From the NCBI GenBank assembly GCA_027024125.1, contig JALVSV010000090.1, positions 1-6,761 of the forward strand: 6,761 nucleotides of DNA, in the 5' to 3' direction. Below are positions 1 through 5,339 of this stretch, piece by piece (within the stretch, counting starts at the first letter, position 1; each line of letters opens with the position of its first letter). A program made the translations under genes and the position numbers. The notes under the pieces are model-generated. The model ran no database searches, was not told where the DNA came from, and was given only the letters and a program-made list of their open reading frames with translations. Source of the DNA: Methylothermaceae bacterium (lineage in GTDB: Bacteria > Pseudomonadota > Gammaproteobacteria > Methylococcales > Methylothermaceae).

Positions 1-339
1 GCTGGGGCCAGTCCCGTGATGGTGGTATCGAGAAAACGAAGAGCGATCGTGTACGATTATCCGGATCAGGAAGCAATCCACCTCCACGAGCAATTGCCGT
101 TTCTGGCGACTCAAGATCTGGATCTGCTCCTGGTCGAGGGATTCAAGCACGAGGCCTTTCCCAAGATCGAGCTCCACCGTCCAACGCTTGGTTTCCCCTT
201 GCTCTTTACCCATGACCCGAATATCATTGCCGTGGCCAGCGACCAGCCATTACCCAGTCCATGTCACTTGCCCCTATTGGATCTCAATAGCCCCAAGCAA
301 ATAGCAGATTTCATCCTCCATGAATTCCTTGCCCACTGA
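1..339 (+). CDS. mobB: MobB, molybdopterin-guanine dinucleotide biosynthesis adaptor protein (C-terminal part)
   Basis: The frame is open from base 1, so the gene begins upstream of the window. The visible 112 residues are the C-terminal two thirds of a MobB protein. Seen directly: a block reading DLDLLLVEGFKHEAFPKIE, the family hallmark VEGFK.....KIE, followed by a DPNIIAVASD segment. MobB is a P-loop GTP-binding partner of MobA, which adds GMP to molybdopterin to form the guanine dinucleotide cofactor. The Walker A motif would lie upstream and cannot be checked. The methionine codon at 19 and GTG at 16 are internal, not starts, because homology extends upstream. The stop codon (337-339) lies inside moeA, a 20-nt overlap typical of a coupled molybdenum-cofactor operon. 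Confidence 0.93.
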   Translation, partial: AGASPVMVVSRKRRAIVYDYPDQEAIHLHEQLPFLATQDLDLLLVEGFKHEAFPKIELHRPTLGFPLLFTHDPNIIAVASDQPLPSPCHLPLLDLNSPKQIADFILHEFLAH

Positions 340-1573
340 CCCTTGCCAGGGAGGATTGATCAGCCTGGACGATGCTCTTCGCCAAATCCTGGAAACAATC
401 TCCCCTCTTGAGGCGACCGAGCAGTTGATGCTCAGACAGGCGCTTGGACGTATCCTTGCGCAGCAGGTCTCTGCAACTTTTGACCTGCCACCATTCACCA
501 ATTCGGCAATGGATGGCTATGCCCTTTCCCTGACTGGTCTGCAACCCGGGTGCTCCCTTGAGGTCATAGGCAGGTCCATGGCAGGACAACCCTTCAATGG
601 GCGCATCAAACAGGGACAATGTGTACGAATTTTTACTGGCGCACCTTTGCCGGAAGGTGCCGATGCAGTCCTCATGCAAGAGGATGCCCTGCTCGAAGGC
701 AATCGAATGATTCCACAACGCATTCCGTCTCAAGGGGAAAACATTCGAGCCGCCGGGGGAGACGTCAGACAAGGGGACATCGTTCTCGGCCGGGGAAAAC
801 GCTTGAATGCCGCTGATCTGGCACTGCTGGCTTCCCTTGGCCACTCGTGGATCCAGGTATACCAACAGCCCACGGTGGGTTTCTTTTCCAGCGGAGACGA
901 ACTTCGCCCCCTGGGCGAGCCATTGACGCCAGGAACCATCTACGAAAGCAACCGCTACAGTTTACATGGACTCTTGGCCGATCTTCCCGTTGTTGGCACG
1001 GACCTTGGCCATGTTCCCGACCGGCTAGAGATCATTCGCCAACGCCTGGAACAGGGTGGTCAAAACTATGATGTCATTCTCAGCAGCGGCGGAGCATCGG
1101 TCGGTGAAGCCGACTTGCTTGGAGAAGCACTGAGGCAAGTGGGAGACATGCACCTCTGGAGGGTGGCTATCAAGCCTGGCAAACCCCTACTATTTGGTCG
1201 TATAGGCAAAGCCTGGTTCTTTGGCCTCCCAGGCAATCCTGTCTCGGTCCATGTCACATATAGTCAAATTGTCAGACCTGCCCTGTGGAAACTGGCGGGT
1301 GCACCCTCTTTCAGACCCTTGAGAATCCAGGCTCGTTGCGGCCATGACCTGCAAAAGATTCCCGGCCGACTGGAGTTTCAGCGCGGTCAGATGATTCAAA
1401 ACCCGGACGGTGAACTCACCGTCTTCAGCCTTTCAGGCCAGGGATCCCATCAGCTCAGGAACCTGAGTCAGGCAAACTGTTATATCATTCTTCCAGCAGA
1501 CAGCACCGGGGCAAAAACAGGAGAAACAGTACTGGTCGAACCCTTCACTTGCCAGCTGCCCAGCCATGATTGA
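320..1573 (+). CDS. moeA: MoeA, molybdopterin molybdenumtransferase
   Basis: This 417-residue protein inserts molybdate into adenylylated molybdopterin in the cytoplasm, the last common step of molybdenum cofactor synthesis. Length is normal (E. coli MoeA is about 411). Conserved blocks are all visible: FTNSAMDGYA (59-68), IFTGAPLPEGADAVLMQED (104-122), SSGDEL (190-195), the molybdopterin-binding SSGGASVGEAD (255-265), KPGKPLLFG (285-293) and GLPGNPVS (302-309). The MoCF-binding domain spans about 186-325 and the C-terminal beta domain about 335-408. The ATG at 320 overlaps the end of mobB and has no clear Shine-Dalgarno sequence, so translation probably depends on coupling to mobB. A strong AGGGAGGA (348-355) lies directly against an in-frame TTG at 356, too close to be a usual start signal. 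Family homology begins at about residue 13, so the exact start is uncertain. The 3' end overlaps bioD by 8 nt. Confidence 0.96.
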   Translation: MNSLPTDPCQGGLISLDDALRQILETISPLEATEQLMLRQALGRILAQQVSATFDLPPFTNSAMDGYALSLTGLQPGCSLEVIGRSMAGQPFNGRIKQGQCVRIFTGAPLPEGADAVLMQEDALLEGNRMIPQRIPSQGENIRAAGGDVRQGDIVLGRGKRLNAADLALLASLGHSWIQVYQQPTVGFFSSGDELRPLGEPLTPGTIYESNRYSLHGLLADLPVVGTDLGHVPDRLEIIRQRLEQGGQNYDVILSSGGASVGEADLLGEALRQVGDMHLWRVAIKPGKPLLFGRIGKAWFFGLPGNPVSVHVTYSQIVRPALWKLAGAPSFRPLRIQARCGHDLQKIPGRLEFQRGQMIQNPDGELTVFSLSGQGSHQLRNLSQANCYIILPADSTGAKTGETVLVEPFTCQLPSHD

Positions 1574-2261
1574 CTCCAAAGGCTGCTTCATCACCGGGAC
1601 CGATACCGGTGTCGGGAAGACTTATATCGCGGCACGCCTGATCCGGGGACTGCAGAATCTGGGAATTAGCGTCAGACCACGAAAACCTGTGGAAAGTGGA
1701 TGCAGCCTTGAGGACGGTTGCCTCGTGCCAGAGGATGCCCTCTTGCTCAGCAATACTGCAGGCAACCTGGAGCCCTTGGACCGGGTCTGTCCGTATCGCT
1801 TTGCAGCGCCCATCTCCCCGGAAAGGGCGGCCCGGATGGAACGGCGCAGCTTGAGCCTGCAGGATCTTGTCGCCGCCTGCCAAATTCACGCTCAACATTT
1901 TCTCCTGGTGGAGGGAGCAGGCGGCTTCCATTCTCCCATCGCATCCAACAGCCTCAACGCAGATCTGGCCCAGGCCCTAGGGCTTCCCATCATCATCGTT
2001 GCCGCCGACCGGCTCGGTACCATCAATCAAGTACTGCTGACCGCAGAAGCGGTGATCAACCGGCGCCTCGATCTTCTCGCCGTCATCCTCAATCAGATTG
2101 AGCCCTGCACAACCACAGGAGACATGAACAATGCCGAGGATCTCCAGATTTGGTTAAACAACGTGCCCATCATTCAGACCCCATATGGCAATGGAACCAT
2201 AAGCGCCGAAAGTTTGGAGGTCATAAGACCCCTGTTGGAACGACTGACTGTACTGAATTGA
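1566..2261 (+). CDS. bioD: BioD, ATP-dependent dethiobiotin synthetase
   Basis: This 231-residue cytoplasmic enzyme closes the ureido ring of 7,8-diaminopelargonate with CO2 and ATP to give dethiobiotin, the penultimate step of biotin synthesis. Seen directly: Walker A GTDTGVGKT (11-19), KPVESG (40-45) with the active-site Lys40 and Ser44, Asp57 in PEDALLL, VEGAGG (115-120) with Glu116, and a conserved RLGTINQVLLTAEAV segment (149-163). These match the catalytic residues known for E. coli BioD. Two usually conserved histidines are changed: the common SPH reads SPE (84-86) and INH reads INQ (153-155). Both positions vary among homologues as far as I know, so activity is expected. The ATG overlaps the moeA stop (ATGATTGA), has no evident Shine-Dalgarno, and is probably read by coupling. 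Its placement beside molybdenum-cofactor genes rather than bioBFHC genes is unusual. No U-tailed terminator was found in the 88 nt before the convergent gpsA; only small hairpins such as TGGTC-tct-GACCA (2302-2314) are present. Confidence 0.95.
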   Translation: MIDSKGCFITGTDTGVGKTYIAARLIRGLQNLGISVRPRKPVESGCSLEDGCLVPEDALLLSNTAGNLEPLDRVCPYRFAAPISPERAARMERRSLSLQDLVAACQIHAQHFLLVEGAGGFHSPIASNSLNADLAQALGLPIIIVAADRLGTINQVLLTAEAVINRRLDLLAVILNQIEPCTTTGDMNNAEDLQIWLNNVPIIQTPYGNGTISAESLEVIRPLLERLTVLN

Positions 2262-2349
2262 TTTGGCGGCGCCTATGAGCCTAGCTGTCGGGCAGCATGG
2301 CTGGTCTCTGACCATGTCAGGGGGAAGTTACCCCATCCGGCACATACCC

Positions 2350-3354
2350 TCAGAATGCTTCTGGTTTCCGGTCGCGCAACAACAGACTACGGACCGCTTC
2401 GGCAGCAGACACCCCAAGATATAAGACAGCGTGCACTTGTTCGACAATTGGCATCTCCACCTTCAATTCCAAGGATAATCGCCTTATCAGACGCGCCGTC
2501 ACGATGCCCTCTATTTCCTGGCCAATCTCGACCTTGAGGGCATCGATCGTCTTTCCCTGCCCCAACCCGATCCCCAACCGCCGGTTACGGGACTGATCGT
2601 CAGTACAGGTCAGGATCAAATCCCCAACCCCAGCCAACCCCATCAAGGTGCGTGCTTTGGCGCCCATAGCTTCTCCAAGGCGCATCATCTCCGCCAATCC
2701 ACGGGTAATGATCGCCGCCCGGGCATTGGCACCAAACCCCATACCATCGGAAACACCCGCAGCAATCGCCAAGACATTTTTGACCGCGCCACCCAACTGG
2801 ACCCCGGTCAGGTCGTCACTGGTATACACTCTGAAGAATTCATTGTGGAGTATTTCCGCCACCGCCATGGCATAGTTCTCCTTTGGAGAAGCCACGGTGA
2901 TCGCTGTTGGTAATCCACGCATGACTTCGCGGGCAAAGGTGGGACCGGAGAGTGCCGCAAGCAGACACTCATTCCCGAAAATATCAACCGCCACCTGGTG
3001 GAGAAGCTTGCCGCTCTCAGGATCCAGCCCCTTGGTCCCCCAAGCAAGGTTCACGCTGTCCGGCAATAAGGGCCGCAAGGACAGTAAACAGGCCTTGAAA
3101 GCATGGCTGGGAACGGCAACGAGAACCAGATCCCTGCCATACACGGCCTGTTCAAGGCCACTCTCGCACGTGATGTTCTTTGATAGTTCCAGACCTGGCA
3201 GATACCGTTCGTTACGGCCAGACTTTGCCAGTGCCTCGATACGGCCTGGGTTTTTGTCCCATAAGCTTACCGGGCAACCATTTTCTGCAATCAAATGTGC
3301 CAGAGCCGTGCCCCATGACCCAGCTCCAAGGACACACACGGAAGATAACTGCAT
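2350..3354 (-). CDS. gpsA: GpsA, NAD(P)-dependent glycerol-3-phosphate dehydrogenase
   Basis: This 334-residue cytoplasmic enzyme reduces dihydroxyacetone phosphate to sn-glycerol-3-phosphate, the backbone for phospholipid synthesis. Length is standard (E. coli 339). Seen directly: the N-terminal Rossmann motif VLGAGSWGTALA (8-19), the GTKGL block with Lys108, SGPTFAREV (136-144), the catalytic-lysine segment GGAVKNVLAIAAG (188-200, Lys192) and the substrate-binding NARAAIITRGL (210-220), then the GLAGVGDLILTC block (239-250) of the helical C-terminal domain. The start lies 15 nt after the secB stop, with only a weak GGGAAA ribosome site, so it is probably cotranscribed with secB and the rhodanese gene. 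The same rhodanese-secB-gpsA order occurs in E. coli, except that grxC is absent here. Confidence 0.97.
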   Translation of the reverse strand: MQLSSVCVLGAGSWGTALAHLIAENGCPVSLWDKNPGRIEALAKSGRNERYLPGLELSKNITCESGLEQAVYGRDLVLVAVPSHAFKACLLSLRPLLPDSVNLAWGTKGLDPESGKLLHQVAVDIFGNECLLAALSGPTFAREVMRGLPTAITVASPKENYAMAVAEILHNEFFRVYTSDDLTGVQLGGAVKNVLAIAAGVSDGMGFGANARAAIITRGLAEMMRLGEAMGAKARTLMGLAGVGDLILTCTDDQSRNRRLGIGLGQGKTIDALKVEIGQEIEGIVTARLIRRLSLELKVEMPIVEQVHAVLYLGVSAAEAVRSLLLRDRKPEAF

Positions 3355-3369
3355 CGAAAGATTTCCCGA

Positions 3370-3831
3370 TCAATTGGGCTTGGCTGCCTGCTGGGATTGT
3401 TGTTGAGTCTGCTGCACCTTTTGGGCATAGATGGCTTCGAAATTGACCGGTGGCAGAATCATTGGCATGAATCCACCCTTTCCAGACAACTCCGATACGA
3501 TTTCACGGGCATAAGGGAATAATACGTTCGGACAGTAGATGCCCAGTAACGGGCCCATCTCCTCTTTGGCAAACCCTTGGGCAGCGAAGATACCAGCCTG
3601 CGCAACCTCCACCAGATAGGCCGTTTTTTCCCCCAGTTTCACCGTGACTGTCACTGTAAGTACCACCTCGTGGAGGTTCTCTTGTAATTCACGGGCATTA
3701 CTGGATAAATTGAACTCTACCTGTGGCTCCCAGTTTTGGGTAAAAATATCCGGTGAATTCGGTGCCTCGAAAGACACATCCCTCACATACAGTTTCTGAA
3801 TAGCGAATTGCTTTTCCTCTTGGTCAGCCAT
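3370..3831 (-). CDS. secB: SecB, protein-export chaperone
   Basis: This 153-residue cytoplasmic chaperone works as a tetramer. It holds newly made preproteins unfolded and hands them to SecA at the Sec translocon. Length matches E. coli SecB (155). Seen directly: IQKLYVRDVSFEAPNSP (11-27), the WEPQVEFNL strand (34-42), LFPYAREIVSELSGKGGF (104-121) and the ILPPVNFEAIYAQ C-terminal block (125-137), all diagnostic of the family. The tail (138-153) is glutamine-rich (QQTQQQSQQ) and probably disordered; in E. coli the C-terminal tail contacts SecA. The start is fixed by a good ribosome site whose bases overlap the stop codon of the rhodanese gene. The neighbouring genes agree with the enterobacterial secB locus. 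Confidence 0.97.
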   Translation of the reverse strand: MADQEEKQFAIQKLYVRDVSFEAPNSPDIFTQNWEPQVEFNLSSNARELQENLHEVVLTVTVTVKLGEKTAYLVEVAQAGIFAAQGFAKEEMGPLLGIYCPNVLFPYAREIVSELSGKGGFMPMILPPVNFEAIYAQKVQQTQQQSQQAAKPN

Positions 3832-3836
3832 GAATA

Positions 3837-3842
3837 CTCCTT
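3837..3842 (-). promoter_or_regulatory. secB Shine-Dalgarno site embedded in the rhodanese stop codon
   Basis: The minus strand reads AAGGAG 5 nt before the secB ATG. Its first bases belong to the TAA stop of the upstream rhodanese gene (3843-3841). A ribosome terminating on the rhodanese message therefore sits on the secB initiation site, which suggests coupling of the two genes. Confidence 0.8.
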
Positions 3843-4281
3843 AGTTTTTCTTGGGTTTGGTGACGGGCAAGCCAGCATCGGTCCAGGCCGTCATGCCGCC
3901 TTTCAACATATAAACTCTGGCAAAACCTTCCTGGATCAATTTCTTACACGCAGCAGGTGAACGGGTACCAGACTGACATGTGACGATAACGGGCTTTTGT
4001 TTATGTTCCTTCAACTCATCCAGACGCTTCTCCAGGTCACCCAGAGAAATTAGCTTTGCACTGATAATGTGCCCTTTCGCCCACTCGGCAGGCTCCCGCA
4101 CATCCACAACCTCCGCATCTTCCTGATTGACCAACATCACAGCCTGCAGAGGGGTAACCACTTCGTATTTGCGCAGCAAGCTCTCCAATAGATCTTTGAC
4201 CAAGAGTACTGTGATAACGAAAAAAATGATCACAAGATATAAATGATTACCTGCAAATTCAAACAAACGCTCCAGATCCAT
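3841..4281 (-). CDS. yibN: YibN-like membrane-anchored rhodanese-domain protein
   Basis: A 146-residue protein with one N-terminal membrane segment (about 14-28, HLYLVIIFFVITVLLV) and a single rhodanese domain (about 43-140). Seen directly: the VVDVREPAEWAKGHI block (58-72) and the active-site loop CQSGTR (102-107), with Cys102 as the expected persulfide-carrying residue, followed by the KGGMTAW signature (127-133). Single-domain rhodaneses move sulfane sulfur from a donor to an acceptor thiol or cyanide; the partner here is unknown. The loop has six residues, as in sulfurtransferases rather than Cdc25-type phosphatases. The predicted topology is one anchor with the domain probably cytoplasmic, as the short acidic N-terminus and following K/R-rich stretch (KDLLESLLRKY) suggest. 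The ribosome site is AAGGGA, 6 nt from the ATG. It is the first gene of a close run with secB and gpsA; E. coli has grxC between yibN and secB, which is missing here. Confidence 0.93.
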   Translation of the reverse strand: MDLERLFEFAGNHLYLVIIFFVITVLLVKDLLESLLRKYEVVTPLQAVMLVNQEDAEVVDVREPAEWAKGHIISAKLISLGDLEKRLDELKEHKQKPVIVTCQSGTRSPAACKKLIQEGFARVYMLKGGMTAWTDAGLPVTKPKKN

Positions 4282-4299
4282 ATGTTATCCCTTATCTAC

Positions 4300-4330
4300 A
4301 AAAAATGATGGGAGATTCCGCAACTCCCAT
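4300..4330 (-). terminator. Hairpin with U-run between the ArsR-type gene and the rhodanese gene
   Basis: On the minus strand a 7-bp perfect stem, ATGGGAG / CTCCCAT (arms 4324-4330 and 4308-4314) with a 9-nt loop, is followed by CA and six T. This has the form of an intrinsic terminator for the regulator gene, which ends at 4464. The stem is modest (4 G-C pairs of 7). Because it ends only about 20 nt before the rhodanese start codon, it could instead lie in that gene's leader and act as an attenuator. An 8-bp palindrome TCAATTGA (4333-4340) lies just upstream of it. No clear sigma-70 promoter for the rhodanese gene was found in the 182-nt gap. Confidence 0.45.
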
Positions 4331-4463
4331 GTTCAATTGATTCAATCACCCAGTTTCACCAACCACCATCCATTCAAGGTGATTTTGTGCATCGAGAATC
4401 GACCTGAAAAGGCACATCTGGTGGTCTCTAACCTGTTATTTTGCTGATGTTAGGTAGGGAACC

Positions 4464-4769
4464 TCAGCTATGGCGGCAGAATACTTCGCGTATTTTTTTA
4501 ATCAGCTGAAGAGTACTGGGATCGTCGATCCGATAGAAAACGCGGTTGGCCTCCTTGTCGAAAGCCAACAGACCCTTTTCCCTCAAAATTGCCAAATGCT
4601 GGGATACATTGCTTTGTGTCGTTCCCACCTGTTCGACGATTTCCTGCACACTTGCCGGTCCTGCCCCCAGAATACACAGAATCTTGAGACGTATGGGATG
4701 CGACATTGCCTTCAGGCATCGTGCTGCATGCTGAATATCTTCTTCATCGGCGATCAATCGTTCATTCAT
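4464..4769 (-). CDS. ArsR/SmtB-family transcriptional regulator with BigR/SqrR-like cysteine pair
   Basis: A 101-residue winged helix-turn-helix repressor-type protein. Seen directly: the typical opening AMSHPIRLKILCIL (21-34), the helix-turn-helix VQEIVEQVGTTQSNVSQHLAILREKGLL (41-68, recognition helix from about 51), and the wing DKEANRVFYRI (71-81). The CVC metal-binding motif of ArsR/CadC sensors is absent. Cysteines are at 18, 32 and 98. Cys32 (in ILC) and Cys98 (in VFC near the C-terminus) sit where the two sulfane-sulfur-sensing cysteines lie in BigR and SqrR. I therefore infer a redox or persulfide sensor, which would suit the rhodanese gene 182 nt downstream on the same strand. The frame stays open to 5210, but that extension runs through palindromic repeats. 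The ATG at 4769, just before the homology and preceded by GGGGAT, is the sensible start. Confidence 0.85.
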   Translation of the reverse strand: MNERLIADEEDIQHAARCLKAMSHPIRLKILCILGAGPASVQEIVEQVGTTQSNVSQHLAILREKGLLAFDKEANRVFYRIDDPSTLQLIKKIREVFCRHS

Positions 4770-4782
4770 ATCCCCAACATCA

Positions 4783-4811
4783 GCAAAGACCGGCTGACAG
4801 GCGATCTTTGC
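4783..4811. promoter_or_regulatory. Inverted repeat in the leader of the ArsR-type gene, possible operator
   Basis: Arms GCAAAGA (4783-4789) and TCTTTGC (4805-4811) are perfect inverted copies, with two further matching pairs (4791-4792 with 4802-4803) inside after one mismatch. The centre lies about 28 nt upstream of the regulator's ATG and downstream of its proposed -10 box. ArsR-family repressors usually bind interrupted dyads near their own promoter, so self-repression is a reasonable inference. An RNA hairpin in the leader is the alternative. Confidence 0.4.
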
Positions 4812-4844
4812 AAAAGGTCTCTCCTGATTTCTCTTATGCGCCAC

Positions 4845-4850
4845 ATTATA
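4845..4850 (-). promoter_or_regulatory. Probable -10 box of the ArsR-type gene
   Basis: The minus strand has a perfect TATAAT preceded by GGT, a partial extended -10. No good TTGACA lies 16-18 nt upstream (the best hexamers are ATGTAT or TGTATC). If used, transcription would begin near 4838 and give a leader of about 70 nt that contains the inverted repeat at 4783-4811. Confidence 0.5.
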
Positions 4851-4878
4851 ACCATTTACCGTGAAAGATACATGGTGG

Positions 4879-4892
4879 GCTGGGAGCAGGGG
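4879..4892 (+). repeat. Extra copy of the element-B end sequence (fragment)
   Basis: GCTGGGAGCAGGGG here is the exact inverted counterpart of the right end of element B (5327-5340) and matches 13 bases of its left end (5057-5069). The bases after it, GGACCACGTCATTT (4895-4908), loosely resemble GGACGACGTGAATC (5081-5094) inside B with a shorter spacer. I read it as a decayed fragment of a third copy lying just upstream of the ArsR-type promoter. Confidence 0.5.
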
Positions 4893-4934
4893 CAGGACCA
4901 CGTCATTTAAACACGACGTAACGGATTGAATGAA

Positions 4935-5034
4935 GGGGCAGGTGGCCTGCTTCGAAACCCTCGCCGGCAGGGAGGGCGGCGTGGAGCCTACAGGGAAGTA
5001 TTCACGGCGTTTTTCGAAGCAGGCCACCTGTCCC
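4935..5034 (-). repeat. Palindromic repeat element A (short, about 100 bp)
   Basis: Terminal arms 4939-4957 and 5012-5030 are perfect 19-bp inverted repeats (CAGGTGGCCTGCTTCGAAA). Adding GGGG (4935-4938) and TCCC (5031-5034) gives 23-bp arms with one G-T mismatch. The 54-nt interior, read on the minus strand, holds GCCGTGAATACTTCCCTG (5008-4991) and a second TCCCTG word (CCTCCCTGCCGG). ATGAA occurs directly before the left arm (4930-4934) and 3 nt after the right arm (5038-5042), a possible but weak target duplication. There is no coding capacity. The size and ends resemble a MITE-like or REP-like intergenic repeat. Confidence 0.8.
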
Positions 5035-5056
5035 GGCATGAATAGATGACGGAGTC

Positions 5057-5339
5057 CTGGGAGCAGGGGAGTGGTTTTCGGGACGACGTGAATCCTTTCC
5101 TGCTGCGCATTCCTGCTTCGCAGGAAAGCCCGGCCCGGACTTCCTTGTCCGGGCGCTCGCCCGGCTGCGAAAGTCCACCGGACATTATGAACCACTTCCC
5201 TGTGGTTCACCCCGTTGGGGGCCAGCCTGTCGGCTGTTCAAATTTGTTCCCGACAAATTTGTCGGTCCAGCTCGCCCCTGGGGGCTCGGACGCGGCCATC
5301 CAAACCGCGTACGCCCTCAAACCACTCCCCTGCTCCCAG
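5057..5339 (+). repeat. Palindromic repeat element B (283 bp, hairpin-rich)
   Basis: Perfect 21-bp terminal inverted repeats occupy 5057-5077 and 5319-5339 (left arm begins CTGGGAGCAGGGGAGTGG). The interior is almost entirely small perfect hairpins: 5110-5126 (7 bp), 5133-5154 (8 bp), 5173-5183 (4 bp), 5188-5209 (8 bp), 5210-5220 (4 bp), 5223-5236 (5 bp), 5239-5261 (9 bp) and 5290-5310 (6 bp). A 16-bp perfect palindrome lies at 5250-5265. Loops are often TTCCTT, TTCCCT or TCCCG. The left interior carries GACGTGAATCCTTTCCTG (5085-5102), which matches element A's inverted module at 15 of 18 positions. No transposase or plausible protein is encoded, and there is no obvious target duplication (flanks AGTC and CTTT). 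It is best described as a non-autonomous, structured intergenic repeat. Confidence 0.8.

Noticed and set aside
2262..2349. Bidirectional terminator between bioD and gpsA
   Set aside because: Small stems such as TGGTC/GACCA and GGGG/CCCC exist but none is followed by a T-run on either strand.
4770..5210. N-terminal extension of the ArsR-type frame to 248 residues on the minus strand
   Set aside because: The extra sequence is translated from elements A and B and the promoter region. It has no family similarity, and a well-placed ATG with a GGGGAT site lies at 4769.
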